Part shown: positions 11,090-22,155 of the stretch, piece by piece
How the letters are laid out: every line of letters begins with the position of its first letter
Numbering within the stretch: the stretch's first letter is position 1
Assembly (NCBI GenBank): GCA_023055425.1
Contig: JALGPY010000001.1
Span: 136,301,368 to 136,365,367 of the forward strand
Source: Linanthus parryae
Lineage: Eukaryota; Streptophyta; Magnoliopsida; Ericales; Polemoniaceae
Length of the DNA: 64,000 nt
Direction: 5' to 3'
Translations under genes and position numbers: made by a program
Notes under the pieces: model-generated
The model's database searches: none
The model's input: the letters and a program-made list of their open reading frames with translations, nothing else
What the model was told of the DNA's origin: nothing

Positions 11090-11780
11090 ATCTCTCTCTA
11101 TGGATGTGTTTTCTGAGTTACAAAGAAGAAACTAACGAATCGTAAGTGATTCTTTCAATACTTTCTGCGTAGGCGATTTATGTAACTGATACTATTGATT
11201 GCGTATCGATGGTTTTATTTCAGAACTCATGACTTTGTAGTAGGACGATTTCTGGCTGCAACCATTGGATCAAAGAGGTACTTAATCTCCCTACATATTC
11301 ATACATTCTTTTCTAATTCTATATGATTATGTCTGCTGTTGTTCTCTGTGAGGCGTGAGGCATGTTGTTGTTAGGTCTTGGTTTGATCTCCCTACATATT
11401 CTCCTATCTCTCTGTCTCTCATTGTGCCCTGTTTTTGTTTGGATCTTTTAGTGAATTCCATAAGATTGGGATAAGATTGTGTGTCTTGCTAGGGTCACTA
11501 AAGTTGTTAACTGGTGTATATTGAGCTGGAATCTTCTGTAATCCAACTTATTTATTTCTCTTTCGCTGGTCAAATCCTTATCAAATGATAAGAAATACAA
11601 TTCTCAAGCCCCATGAGGAGGTCCATGTTATTTGGTGCCAAGAACAGAGCTGGGAGTTTATTCAAGGAACTCCTTGAAAAAGGGGTAGGAGCCTATATCG
11701 GAGTTGGCTGCAAAGCAAGCCCATCACTGTTTCTGCTGACAAGTTGAATCTCTGGGTTGCAGCTGAGCAGATAGGTCTGT
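11090..11780 (+). pseudogene. Exon-like fragments captured inside the Helitron
   Basis: Several short segments carry splice-like borders. One ends ACGAATC before GTAAGTG (about 11,143). The next lies between TTTATTTCAG (about 11,223) and AAAGAG/GTACTT (about 11,278). A longer piece at about 11,600-11,775 reads EEVHVIWCQEQSWEFIQG before a stop. They precede the RING-H2 exon on the same strand, as expected if one host gene segment was copied with its introns. I do not recognise the parent gene, and the exons may come from more than one source. Confidence 0.35.
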
Positions 11781-12038
11781 CTCTCTCTCCGGTAACATTT
11801 GATCAGGGTTTAAATATATCACCTTTCTACGTTTCTTCCTTTTATGAATTGATTGTATGTATGGTATGCAAATCTGCAAATTTTGGTCTATTTGAAATTG
11901 CATATGTTCGATTTCATGTCGAATGATGTATTTCAATTAACTTTGGATGTCAATATAGACATTTTTGTTTTGATCTGTGCTGTTTGAGAGGATGAGATGA
12001 GAGTCTGTGAAAGGGGATGAGTTTCCTTATTCTGACAG

Positions 12039-12184
12039 GTACCATGGGGAGTGCAGTTTTCCATGGTTTGGTATTCGGAATACATGCCCTGTTTGCAATT
12101 ACTAACTTCCCATAAATGACACCGGGCATGAGGGCTGGAGAAACAGTAGCACTGGTGGACTTCAGTTAAGGCTTGGGAGGTCAG
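12039..12184 (+). pseudogene. RING-H2 finger exon fragment (E3 ubiquitin ligase-like)
   Basis: The exon lies between an acceptor (TTCTGACAG) and a donor (GTAAAAAT). Translated, it reads YHGECSFPWFGIRNTCPVCNY, then a stop, then LPIND. This is the second half of a plant RING-H2 domain, whose usual form is YHxxCIxPWLxxRNTCPVCRYELPTDD, in which H and C residues bind zinc. The stop replaces the conserved E of YELP. The first half of the domain is not evident, since the upstream exon does not supply the expected CxxC. Such proteins transfer ubiquitin to targets, and this fragment cannot. It sits inside the Helitron, so I infer capture from a host gene. Confidence 0.6.
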
Positions 12185-12352
12185 GTAAAAATCTTTGGAC
12201 TTTTATTTGTTTACTTGTACCTTTATTAGGTTTCAATAATGGTGGTGTTGCAAAGAATCTATTTTTCTTACATAAGGATGACGTTATGTATGTCATCGTT
12301 GATAATATGAACCTTTTGTAGCTGGGTTACAGTTCTGTGATTTACTATTGAT

Positions 12353-13045
12353 TTGCTCCGCAGCATTTTTATGACTGCATTGGGTTTGTTTATCTCAATT
12401 TGCTGGGAAATTTGGAGGGCTAGGTGTGATAAAATGTTCAGCAATATTCTTTGGAAGCCCAATTTTGTGGTCTCGAAAGCTATCTCAAAATACTATGAAC
12501 ATGAGGAAGCTAATAAGCTGTTTTCTAAGTGTGTGAATTCTTACAATGATACTCTTCCTTGGAGTCTTCCCCAAAACCCAGGTTTCTCAATTTTTACTGA
12601 TGCTACAGTGAGAGTAAAATTAAATATGGGAAGTGTAGCTGCAGTCTTATTCAAGGAAGATGGTTCTATAATGGATAAGAGAACCAGAATTTTCACTAAC
12701 ATCACAAAAAGCTGATGTCTTGGAAGCTCTTGCTATCAGAGAGGGTCTATTTCTGGCAATAGATTTAAAATTTTCCAAAGTCAGTTTTTACTCTGACTCA
12801 AAATCAGTTGTTGCGGCTTTAAACAATCCCACTTTATGTTGCAATGCTGCTCTGTAGACTACTGTGGAAGATTGTAAATCTCTTTCTGCCTCTTTTTCTT
12901 CTTGTTCTTTTTCTTTTGTTCCTAGAGCTCATAATCAGTTAGCTTTGAGCTTGTCTAAGCCTTGTTGGCTTTGTATCCAGTTTCCCTGTGGCCTTTTTGG
13001 CCCCATCTACTTAATAAAATTTCTGCAATTTGTTTGAAAAATAGA
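12353..13045 (+). pseudogene. 5'-truncated LINE tail: RNase H domain and 3' end
   Basis: The frame at 12,353-12,715 reads SICWEIWRARCDKMF, then FSIFTDATVRVKLNMGSVAA. This is the linker and first catalytic Asp of a plant LINE RNase H. A frameshift near 12,713 leads to LEALAIREGLFLAIDL (catalytic Glu), FYSDSKSVVAAL (Asp) and RAHNQLA (terminal motif). An in-frame stop lies at about 12,856. The 3' end TTAATAAAATTTCTG resembles that of the LINE at 33.3 kb (TTAATAAAATTTCTTGG). The fragment is nested inside the putative Helitron. Confidence 0.8.
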
Positions 13046-14067
13046 GTTCTTGTTAAACAACATTCCAAAGTCTGCTTTCTGATTTCTTTTTTCAAAAAAA
13101 TTTGTTTAAATTCAAATTTTTTGTAGAACCTGGTAAAGGCAGAATTCGTATAGTCTACTTAAAAACTAAGTAAGAATCATCCATCATAGGTTCAAGAATG
13201 ACAACAATTATACGTTACCCCTCTTGAGCCTTTTGATAGAATGGACCATGTTGACTACATACAACTCTAATATAAGATTAAGTTTCGGTATTTTTGTTGT
13301 TGATAGAATGGTCCTGGACCCCTGGTAACAAAGTTACACCTCGGACGAGTTGTTTATCATTGTTCAATTTATTAAAAGCCCATATCAATATGCAATTTGA
13401 GGAAATTTTCCACTTTTTGTGTTGGAATCATTTAAATGATCAGAATCTAAAGTTTTGAATCTATATGTATGCTTGCTCGTTGTGTATATTTGAGGTTCCT
13501 TCAAGCTTTAAGTACTAAGTTGGTAATAGTTTCTCTTTTTCTTTTAAGTGCCCTACTTCATCAATAACTCCTTGGTTTTCTCTTTTCTAGCAGATATGCA
13601 ATGCTTTCAAAACATAAAAACTCCTGAATTAAGTAAGCCCTTTTGTTCCAAATACCCGTGGAGGAAGTACCACCTTGTCAACTAAATTCATGTAGTGCCA
13701 TCACAGGTAATGGAACTTGTTAGGTGATACCTTTAGTATCGTGATGGTCTCTTTACTTATATCAATTTATGGCTATGTTGGATATTTCACCCTTTTTAGC
13801 AGTAGACTGCATTCGTTCATCAATGAATAGTGTTTCCTTTACTCGCCAAATCTTTTTATGTTAAACGTAGACAATTTTCCTTAATACAATTATCAAATAG
13901 TGGTATAAAATCCAAGATCATACATCAAATCCTTTGGCTTTAAAATACGGGCATTGACAATGTTGTCATTGAGAAAGTTTTTAACAATTTTTTTTAGACT
14001 CCTGGATGGTGATTTCACGTGCAACATGGATGGTGATTACACGTGCAACGCACGTACTCATTGCTAG

Positions 14068-14842
14068 TAATATGATAACAAATTAAATGAATGGTATTAT
14101 GCTTCTCTCCAGTGTGAACATCACAGTTAGCTAGACGTTTTAAATCTAGCTGCTTTCAACATCGTTTTTATTTTAGTCCATTTACTTCGAAGTAGTTAAT
14201 TTCATTGGCTAATAAAACGTTTAGTTGATTGCTTAGAATTGTCTATTGCACGAAATTACAGAAAATAGAATCCATAATTGTCTACATTTTCAAGGCAACC
14301 ACTTAATTGGTTAAGAAATATAAAAGAGACTTTAGTCACTTACTTTAGCGAAAAACCAATGCGCCCGCAATAAGTTGCTCTTATCCATTTCCATTTTCTT
14401 TATTTCAGACCAAATGAAATCCAATCATATCAGGTTCTCCCAAATTAAAAATAAATAAATAAATAAAAAAGTTCAGTAAACAAAAACATGTCTTAAGTGT
14501 ACATGAAATTGACTGACGTTATTGGAAAATAATTACATAAAGACTTAGGGGACTGGTTTGTCGGGTCACTGTGTCACCGGTTCATTAATGTTAGTGACTC
14601 ATTGACCCGACAAAGTCGAGTCAACCACCCATCCAGATTTAATAATGTAGGTTTAAATACAGTATGTGGAACCACCTCGACTAAATCTGTACTACCTTAC
14701 AAGGGAGGTTTACATGCCATGATAATTATAAAAACTAGACTTAAAAAAGATTTAATAACAACGAGTTTACCAGTTCAAGGGGAACTCAGTCATATACAAT
14801 TGACACAATGGAAGGAAAAGGAGAATTTACCTCCAGATATCA
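14068..14842. other. Non-coding downstream of candidate gene; contains a hairpin
   Basis: This holds no recognisable gene. At about 14,556-14,612 an inverted repeat, TTTGTCGGGTCA and TGACCCGACAAA, brackets about 33 bases and could form a hairpin. The stretch from 14,780 is paralogous to 160-300. It would be the 3' region of the minus-strand candidate gene. Confidence 0.45.
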
Positions 14843-15422
14843 TTATACAAAGAAATCACTGTCGGACTGAAGACTTCCGCCAATGAGCACACCCATCTGT
14901 TAGTACGTCATCAAAACACAGGATCAGCGGATGAGAACAAAGCTACAAGTTGTATGAATTGGCGTAAAAGAACAAAATACACGAAATCAAAATCCTAGTA
15001 GTACCTCGGAAGAGACCCCAGGCGGCGATGAATCATGTGATTGGTTCGTCTTGGCCATGGAGGGGCAATTCGGCTTCTGTCAAAGCAGTAGATATTAGTA
15101 TGTAGGAGGATTCAAATCAGGTTAACACTAGATAAGCAAAAATTTCAAACAAAAAATCAGATCTGAGAAGGAAGAGAGAGGGATAGATCAAACACACCAG
15201 CAGATACAAGAACACCGTACTATCTAAGCTCATTAGCACATCCAAACCAACCCCATCTCTGGGATTAAACGTCCTCTCCACCAGATCCAGAACAATCGCC
15301 TGCATCGTGTTGAACCTCACGTACCTGCTGAAATTAGGGTTGTGGAGAGAGTGTGTGGTGTGGAAGAGAGTGTGTGGTGTTGGTGGTGGACAAGATAGAA
15401 GAAGAAGATTGCTCATGGCCAT
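14843..15422 (-). CDS. Candidate three-exon gene, about 116 aa, unknown function
   Basis: Exon 1 (15,422-15,198) starts MAMSNLLLLSCPPPTPH, rich in S, T, H and P like an organelle-targeting peptide, and continues with LDLVERTFNPRDGVGLDVLM. It could end at CTGCTG/GTGTGT. Exon 2 (15,076-15,005) follows a TACTAAT branch-like motif and TTTGACAG, and ends GAG/GTACTA. Exon 3 (14,896-14,843) follows ACTAACAG and reads MGVLIGGSLQSDSDFFV, then a stop. The lengths 225, 72 and 54 bp are all multiples of three and all junctions are phase 0. That consistency is my main evidence. I do not recognise the family, and the first donor is uncertain. An upstream in-frame ATG exists at 15,521. Confidence 0.4.
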
Positions 15423-15522
15423 TTCTTCTCTTCTCTTCTCTCCAGTACAGAGAAAAAGGCTGAAATCTCTGTAAAATTTAGTGGAAATGAAACTACTGGT
15501 TGTTTCAGAGGCGTAGATCATT

Positions 15523-16523
15523 TAATGGCAAAATAAAGTATTGTTTGGGCCATGCGCTCTATTTTGAAGTTTGAATTATGGGCCTTCAGGCGTTCTTTTT
15601 CTCTCTTTTGATATAGGGCCCTCCAAGCCTCTTTACCCTCAAGCCCCCAATCACCCACCCACATGTAGTATTTTTTTTTTCTTCTTCTTTCTCATGACGT
15701 CGGAAGTTGCCACCGCTATCTTTCGGGTGCGCACCGTTCTTATCTAGGTAGACACAAGTGGGTTTATAGCCCATTTGCCCTTTAAATTTTAATATTTTCA
15801 CTTTAGTCTTCACATAAATTACACTACAGTTCCCACTTAAAATATACAAAAATTAAAATTGACCTTTAGGTCATTACTTTTTCCTAATTTGCCCACACTG
15901 CTATGAAATCTTGAATCCGTCTCTGGTTCTAATGCAATAGCCTACAATCTACACAAGCTAAGGAAGCCAATAAGCAGCGTTCGATTGCTCTAAAGTTTTA
16001 ACTCAAGACCTCTAAAGAAACGATCAAAGATCTTGAGAATAGAGCTACAACTAACTTCTGCACCCTCAAGGATATTCTTTCTTGTTTTCTGTATTTATGA
16101 AGGGCTAGCCTTGGACATTTGTAGTTCTTGTTTACACGTGATCGTGTCATTTTGCTTATATAGAAAGAGTAATCCTCACGAGTCGTAAAAATCAACGAAT
16201 TGAGTATATATCACAAGAAGGTCATGGTGCATATACAAGTGGATAAGTTCTTGATCCATATACACTTGGGTCTGATGCAAGAACATGATGCTCGAAAGCA
16301 TTTCTATGAGTTATGTAAAATAATACTCTTCCCGTCTATGTTTGTGTCAACTACTTCATTTTTTTTTTTCTTTTTGAGAAAAAAACTACTCCACTCTAGG
16401 ATGTCCCAAAATATAAATCAAGATGTGAAATTTTTCTTTTGTCTTTTAAACTTTTCTAAAATGTTAAGACTAAATTTTTAAAAAGTACAAAAGTTAAAAA
16501 CATGTCACATCAAAATAATTTTA
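15523..16523. other. Upstream region of candidate gene, no gene seen
   Basis: Non-coding with several short chance frames on both strands. It would contain the promoter of the minus-strand candidate gene, but I see no convincing TATA box or other element. Confidence 0.45.
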
Positions 16524-16530
16524 ATTTTAT

Positions 16531-17107
16531 TGGGTAAAATTCACTTACACACCCTCAGTTTTTGTCAATCTTCACTTACACCCCTCCTAGTTTGGAAAAC
16601 CTCACTTACAGTCCTTATAACTACCAAACATGTTGTCACTTATACCCCCTCTATGCATTCAGTATGCTAGTTCTTCTGATAACTTCTCAAAATCAGTTTT
16701 TCGGACAAACTTACATTTGTAGAGGCTGTAAAGGTCAATCCAGCCCAATATATATTCTTAACACATACAAAATATTTGTATTCTATCACATGTTTCACAT
16801 ACATTTCTGAACATGATGCAGTTACTGCACGCAAAAATTATGATTAACTCAACTTAGAATTTACAAAATTATGGGTGAATTGACCTTTATATCATTTGTA
16901 AGGGTAAATCTGTCCAAAAAGCTGTATTTGGAAAAATACGTTACCAATTAACTGAGTAAATACACATAGGGGTGTAAGTGACGACAATGTATGGGGTGAT
17001 ATTAACTGAGTAAATACACATAAGGGGTGTAAGTGAAATTTTCCAAACTAGAAGGGGTGTAAGTGAAGATCAACTAAAACTGAGGGGGTGTAAGTGAAAA
17101 TTACCCA
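16531..17107. mobile_element. MITE with long terminal inverted repeats, 577 bp
   Basis: The ends TGGGTAAAATTCACTTACAC and, inverted, TGGGTAATTTTCACTTACAC continue to match for over 120 bases (CACCCCYTCTAGTTTGGAAAA and similar). ATTTTAT flanks both sides exactly (16,524-16,530 and 17,108-17,114). If the element starts at GGG instead, the duplication is 9 bp with one mismatch, which would suit a Mutator-like origin. The arms contain internal repeats of CACTTACACCCC (inverted: GGGGTGTAAGTG). No transposase is encoded. Confidence 0.8.
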
Positions 17108-17114
17108 ATTTTAT

Positions 17115-18101
17115 ATTATCTATACAATTATACAAAGAAATGTATACTTTCCTACTCTTTGTACAATGTCAAATGGAACTTATATAAACAGGCCGATGGA
17201 GTGTTAGTAAGTACTATATTTCCATTTCCATGTAGCAGGCCTAAGTCACCTAGAGGGGCGGTGAAGCGGGATCGCGAACTGGAGCGGGAGCGGAAAAACG
17301 TCTAATTTCAGAAGGATTGCATTTGAGAGCGTCACGAGAGCGTCTATATATAATATTTATTTACTATAATTTTATGAAGAAAACTAATGTTTACATATGA
17401 TAATGTGATTTTACACATATGAATATATTTTATTAAAGGGGTTGTCAATATTCATTTGTCAAATAGGTTGCTTACAAAATACATCAATCTATTTTCAAAC
17501 AAAAAATCAAATCTGGGAAGGGAGAGAGAGAGACAGAGAGGGAGATGAGAGAATGGTGAGGTTGGAGAGTGACCATACACTGATAACGATGGAGAGAGAG
17601 CTGATGTAGCGGTTGGTGCGGTCGTGGAAATTGGATTCGGACGACCGGAGGTTTGGATCGAGATGGCATACATCCTCGTAGGAAGTCGGATCTGGAATGG
17701 TGTGGGTTGCTCGATTGATCGATTCATTTGCCAATTGTGACCGCTAGGATGGGTTGAAGTAAGGATAGAGAACCATATAAGGAAAGAGATCGTGGTGAAG
17801 GAGGAGGAGCTGGAGGAGGAAGGGAGGACGGCGACTACGGTGCTACATCTTTTATTCGTCCTGGTCCTTGTCTTTTTTTTTAATATTCTGTTCGTCCTCG
17901 TCTTCTTCTTCTTTTGTTTTTACTTTCTTTTTTTCCTTTTTTTAATGTTTATTTTTTAGGAGAATATCTTATGTTTATGTCGTCTAAAAAAAGAATGTCT
18001 TATGTTTATTTTCTTGAATTGATATTTTATGTCTATTTTACTCGATTATAATCTATAATTTATCTATTTTAAATCCAAAATATATTATGCCATTACACAG
18101 T
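17115..18101. other. Non-coding; includes a segment like intron 1 of the 15-kb gene
   Basis: The part at about 17,490-17,530 (TTTCAAACAAAAAATCAAAT followed by CTGGGAAGG and GA-rich sequence) resembles 15,135-15,180 in the first intron of the candidate gene, so a further diverged copy may lie here. Minus-strand frames at 17,452-17,734 overlap in all phases and look like low-complexity GA/TC effects. The rest is T-rich and unremarkable. Confidence 0.4.
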
Positions 18102-20447
18102 TGTCCCTGCCCGGATCCTCATGAACCGAGAACGTAACCATATTCACAAACAATACGCTAAAAACGAACAATTTCATCATTTCAGCTTAGAAATTTAATA
18201 TCTCTTTAACGACTAGGTGAAAAATAACCAAACTTGGTCGGAGACATCCCAAATGTGTCTTGTTATTGCAACTAAAATTGTTTTGAAAAGCGTGTAGGGA
18301 TTCGGGAGATACAAGCCAAAGCGTGCGGCTGGTCGGCAGAAAAGTCGAACTGTAACTAGAACTATCAAAATTCAATTACTCATAAAATATAAACCCAAAG
18401 AACATGAAATTTTGAAAAGAGGTTCCCAAACATGTCTAATATACCCATATAAAATAGTTTGTTATTTTGAGTTACCGATATTTAATTATAATTTTTTTTG
18501 TGAGATGACTGCTGGAGGAAAAAATTTCAGAACTGAATGACCAACTTAAAAAGATGTTTCTGGGCAATCAAACCGTTAACTATCTACCAGATTTAGCTGG
18601 AAAGAACTCATTTATTTCTACTTTAAAGATATTCTTGAATCACTTCAATCCATTTGACGAATCTCCTGTAAAGAGCAAAATCGTATCAGCATGTATAAAC
18701 TGTTCTTTTTAAGCAGAACAACTACAATTGTGTTCTAACGCTATTCAATTAACATGAGAAGTGTGCCAAAAGGAAGATAACAACATCATATTACTATTAA
18801 TAGTATTTGAGAATGTTGACATGAAGCAACATAAAAAGATAAAAAAATCTCACAACTAGGCCAATGGCCCTCCAAAACGTGCAAATAATGTATACGCGTC
18901 TACGCATTTCACATTATTGACAAAGCAACTAATTTCACATAACAAGATGAGATAGCTCCAAAAAGACGTCTAACAATAAAATCTAATAGCAAGAATCAAC
19001 TCAAAGCTTATATGTCTTCAATGTGTCGCATTCTCACCTGATAAATAGGTAGGTGAGCAACCACGATCCAGTAGGAAAATAAACTAAAACAAATATTACC
19101 ACAAGTATAAGAGCGATATACATAACACATGTAAACTGATGCCCACAATGTATAAATACAACAACTAATGGTAACATACGCTCGTCCAAATACCAAACTA
19201 TGAACAACTAGGCGATGTGTACCAAACACACGGCCGTTTACGGACTGAAACCGAGGGACCAGGCAACCCAAACACACGGCCGTTTACGGTATCAAACCGA
19301 GGGAACAAGCAACCCAAACACACGGCCGTTTACGGTATCAAACAGAGGGAACAGGCAACTCAAACACACGACACATCTTTACAGGTTAGTAACCCGAAGG
19401 ACAGTCAGGGACCTCCCGCGCGGGTTTACGTTCTTTCACCTATGGGCACCAAGCTCAACTTTCTCAACAGGTACACTCTCCCCAAGACACACACACCATA
19501 AGACTCAATCGGGTTCTCACACCCTACAATGCCTCAACTCTAATAAAAAACAACCCGTCAATTTCCAAAATACACCAACATATAACAAATTCATCACTTC
19601 GGCAACTTTCACGCATTCGTATAAAATCAAATTCACATAGCACAATCACCAAAGTTCTTATCAATCGAATGACATACACTTCACAAATTCAAATCACGCC
19701 ATTATATGAAAACATAATGTAAGCATATCACAAGTACACAAATTGCAATGTCCAAATCAGTTAATTTCCCTACCTAGCGTGAAACGCGTGATTTTTTGAC
19801 TTCACCAAGAGATGGAGATTTTGGTTCCATTTCGAATCGCTTGACGCGTAGACGAGTACTCCAATCTACAAGATTGTGAGATAATGAGTTTTAGGACATC
19901 AATTCTATATTTTTATTTGATTGAGTGACTGAAAATTAACTCATAAACTGAAAATTGACTGACAAAGATGAAGAAGTACGACCTACAAAGATTGGAGCAT
20001 ATTTGAAGAGGGAGAAAAGACTCACGATATATGGAAAATATCGTCTAAAACTCCTTGTGGCGATGCGTCGGAAGAAGAACGAAGAAGCAAGAATGGAGGT
20101 GAGAGGGTTTCTACAAAAGCTCATGTGTTCCTACTGACTTTTTTCTTATTTCTAACGTGATTTTCTTTTCAGCTCACAAGATATGGAGTTTCTAAAAAGA
20201 CACTACAATCCCTCGACTTTAGAATATATACAAACACATACCCCTGAACAAAAAATGAATGTTCTAACTATAGATAATACATACTAACACACTAATAATC
20301 ATTAAACACATATGATCATACATATATCCACCTTTTAAATCAAACAATTTTCCAAGTACCATATGAATACGTCAACCAACAAATAAATAATAATTATTTT
20401 AGAAGTAATAATAATAGTAATAATTATAAGAATTGTAGATCTTTACA
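18102..20447 (-). repeat. 3' LTR of the gypsy element
   Basis: It starts (plus strand) TGTCCCTGCCCGG and ends GATCTTTACA. The two copies share long blocks, for example GAGAACGTAACCATATTCAC, AAAAGCGTGTAGG and CCTACCTAGCGTGAAACGC, with many substitutions and small indels, which implies an old insertion. A 46-bp minisatellite lies at 19,226-19,365. The adjacent minus-strand purine run TTAAGGGTGGTAGG (20,448-20,462) is in the place of a polypurine tract. Confidence 0.9.
19226..19365. repeat. 46-bp minisatellite, three units, inside the LTR
   Basis: CACACGGCCGTTTACGG recurs with CGGCCG starting at 19,231, 19,277 and 19,323, giving a 46-bp period. Each unit continues with ATCAAACCGAGGGAACAGGC or a variant. 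The corresponding part of the right LTR (about 26,618-26,765) carries the same array in more diverged form. Confidence 0.85.
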
Positions 20448-20458
20448 ACCTACCACCC

Positions 20459-20656
20459 TTAAAAAAAATTTCTTCCTCGAAATTCAAGACTTACCTTGAA
20501 CGAATAAATCGGGGTATTTGTACAGTATGTAATATTCATGCTCCGAACCTCAAGTCCAAGGCGAAGCCACAAGACCTTTATCAAAGAAATTGACTTGCCA
20601 CGCAAAACTTTCTCCCGCGAATCCAAAACCCGTACGGGTCTCTCCTCATATGACAT
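20459..20656 (-). pseudogene. Chromodomain end of gypsy integrase
   Basis: The frame reads SYEERPVRVLDSREKVLRGK, then SISLIKVLWLRLG. In Tekay-type chromoviruses this is the start of the C-terminal chromodomain (SYEEKPVxILDRxEKxLRNK...VKVLW), which is thought to steer integration to heterochromatin. The expected EATWE segment is degraded. The next frame upstream (20,685-20,972) carries the integrase C-terminal domain, FEVGDHVFLKVSPRKG, RFIGPFEI and HVSMLRKY, so the domains are adjacent and in order. Confidence 0.8.
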
Positions 20657-20684
20657 ATTCTCAGTGACATCTAAATCAGTTCAC

Positions 20685-22155
20685 TTAAGGATATGTGTGG
20701 GGGTATGGCTCATACTTCCGCAACATAGAAACATGGAGCACGTTTTGAACCCCATCTAAACGTGGTGGCAATGCAAGGCGACAAGCGACCTCGCTGATTT
20801 TGTCTAAAATCTCAAATGGCCCAATGAATCGTGGGTCTAATTTTCCAATTCGATCAAACCTCAACGACCCTTTCCTTGGAGAAACCTTAAGAAATACATG
20901 ATCTCCAACCTCAAAAGCTAAAGTTTGCATTCCTTTGTCTGCATAACTCTTATGGCGACTTTGGGCTGTCACTAGTCTTTGTCGGAGTGTGAAATTCTCG
21001 AACCAACTCTGGCCCTAACATACCCGCATCTCCTACCTCGGCCCAACAAATGGGTGATCTACAAGGCCTACCATAAAGTTCCTCAAAAGGTGCCATACCG
21101 ATACTTACCCGGTAGTTGTTATTGTAGGCAAACTCTACAAGTGGTAAGTGATCCTCCCATGAGCCTCGAAAATCTAATACACAAACCTGAAACATATCCT
21201 CCTAATTTTGTATTGTACTCTGATTGTCCATTCGTATTAGGGTGAAATGCGGTACTGAACAATGCATTCGTCCCAAGGGCCGACTGTAAACTCTTCCAAA
21301 ATCATGAAGTAAATCGTGGATCTCTGTCAAAAACAATTGAGACTGGAACATTGTGCAGTTTGAGAATCTCACGTATATAGAGCTTGCTAAGAGAATCTAC
21401 TCAATCTGTCATCCGAATAGGAATAAAATGGGCTGACTTGGTAAGACGATCCACAACCACCCAAATGGCATCCCCACCTGCTGATGACCATGGAAAACCT
21501 GACACAAAGTCCATCATCACGCTTCCACTCCGCCGCAGAAAATGGTTGTAACAATCTCAGTGGCCTCTTATGCTCAGCCTTAACCTGCTGACATGCTAAA
21601 CACTTAGCAACAAAAAGGGCCACATCTTTCTTCATACCCTTCCACCAGAACTGGTGACGCAAATCCTGATACGTCTTTGTACCTCCAGGGTGCATTGCTA
21701 ATTTAGAATGGTGGAACTCACGTAGTACATCTTCACGGATGGTTAAATGAACAAATAGCTTACCACAAAATCTCAGGCCATGATCAGAGTGCTTAACCCA
21801 ACTTTGTATCACCTCACCACTAGCCAAGCAAACACGAATATGTTCTATCTCTTTATCACTTTGTTGAGCCTCAATGTTTATTTTTGTAAGTGTACTCACC
21901 ACAACCATGTTGAACAGCGTAGGCTACCCCATCCACTTCCCCAAGACACAAGTCAAACTATCCAATGTCCTGGAGCATTTTCCATTCATGGGTAGCTATA
22001 TTAGCTATGGTGCCAAAAGACTTCATACTTAGGGCACCGACAACTACATTAGCCTCCCGTGGTTGATACTGAAGCTCGAAGTCATAATTTTGTAAATATT
22101 CCACCCATCTCCTCTGGCGCATATTCAGGTCCTTCTGTGAGAATAAATACCTCAA
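20685..22155 (-). pseudogene. Gypsy RNase H end and integrase, broken
   Basis: From high to low coordinates on the minus strand: the RNase H end (LNMRQRRWVEYLQNYDFELQ, then YQPREANVVVGALS); the integrase zinc-binding region (HHSKLAMHPGGTKTYQDLRH, then CLACQQVK); the catalytic core with VFDRDPRFTS (about 21,310) followed by a stop; DFRGSWEDHLPLVEFAYNNN and LYGRPCRSPICW; then the C-terminal domain GDHVFLKVSPRKGSLRF and FIGPFEILDK. Integrase inserts the cDNA into the genome. Several frameshifts and stops make the protein inactive. Confidence 0.88.

Larger units (their letters stand above)
10831..14067 (+). mobile_element. Probable non-autonomous Helitron with captured gene pieces
   Basis: The left end TCTTTACTATCTTAAAAGAG follows an A, and the right end CTAG is followed by T, as expected for insertion between A and T without a duplication. 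Just inside the right end is a short GC-rich hairpin, ACGTGC-AAC-GCACGT (14,041-14,055), about 8 bases before CTAG. These are the three structural marks of plant Helitrons. No Rep/helicase is encoded. The interior holds exon-like segments with splice signals (11.1-12.2 kb), including a RING-H2 exon, and a LINE RNase H fragment. The 3' end is the stronger evidence. The 5' end is inferred by resemblance. Confidence 0.65.

Noticed and set aside
17452..17734. Minus-strand frames in all three phases
   Set aside because: GA/TC-rich low-complexity sequence opens every phase. The only signal is resemblance to an intron of the 15-kb candidate gene.
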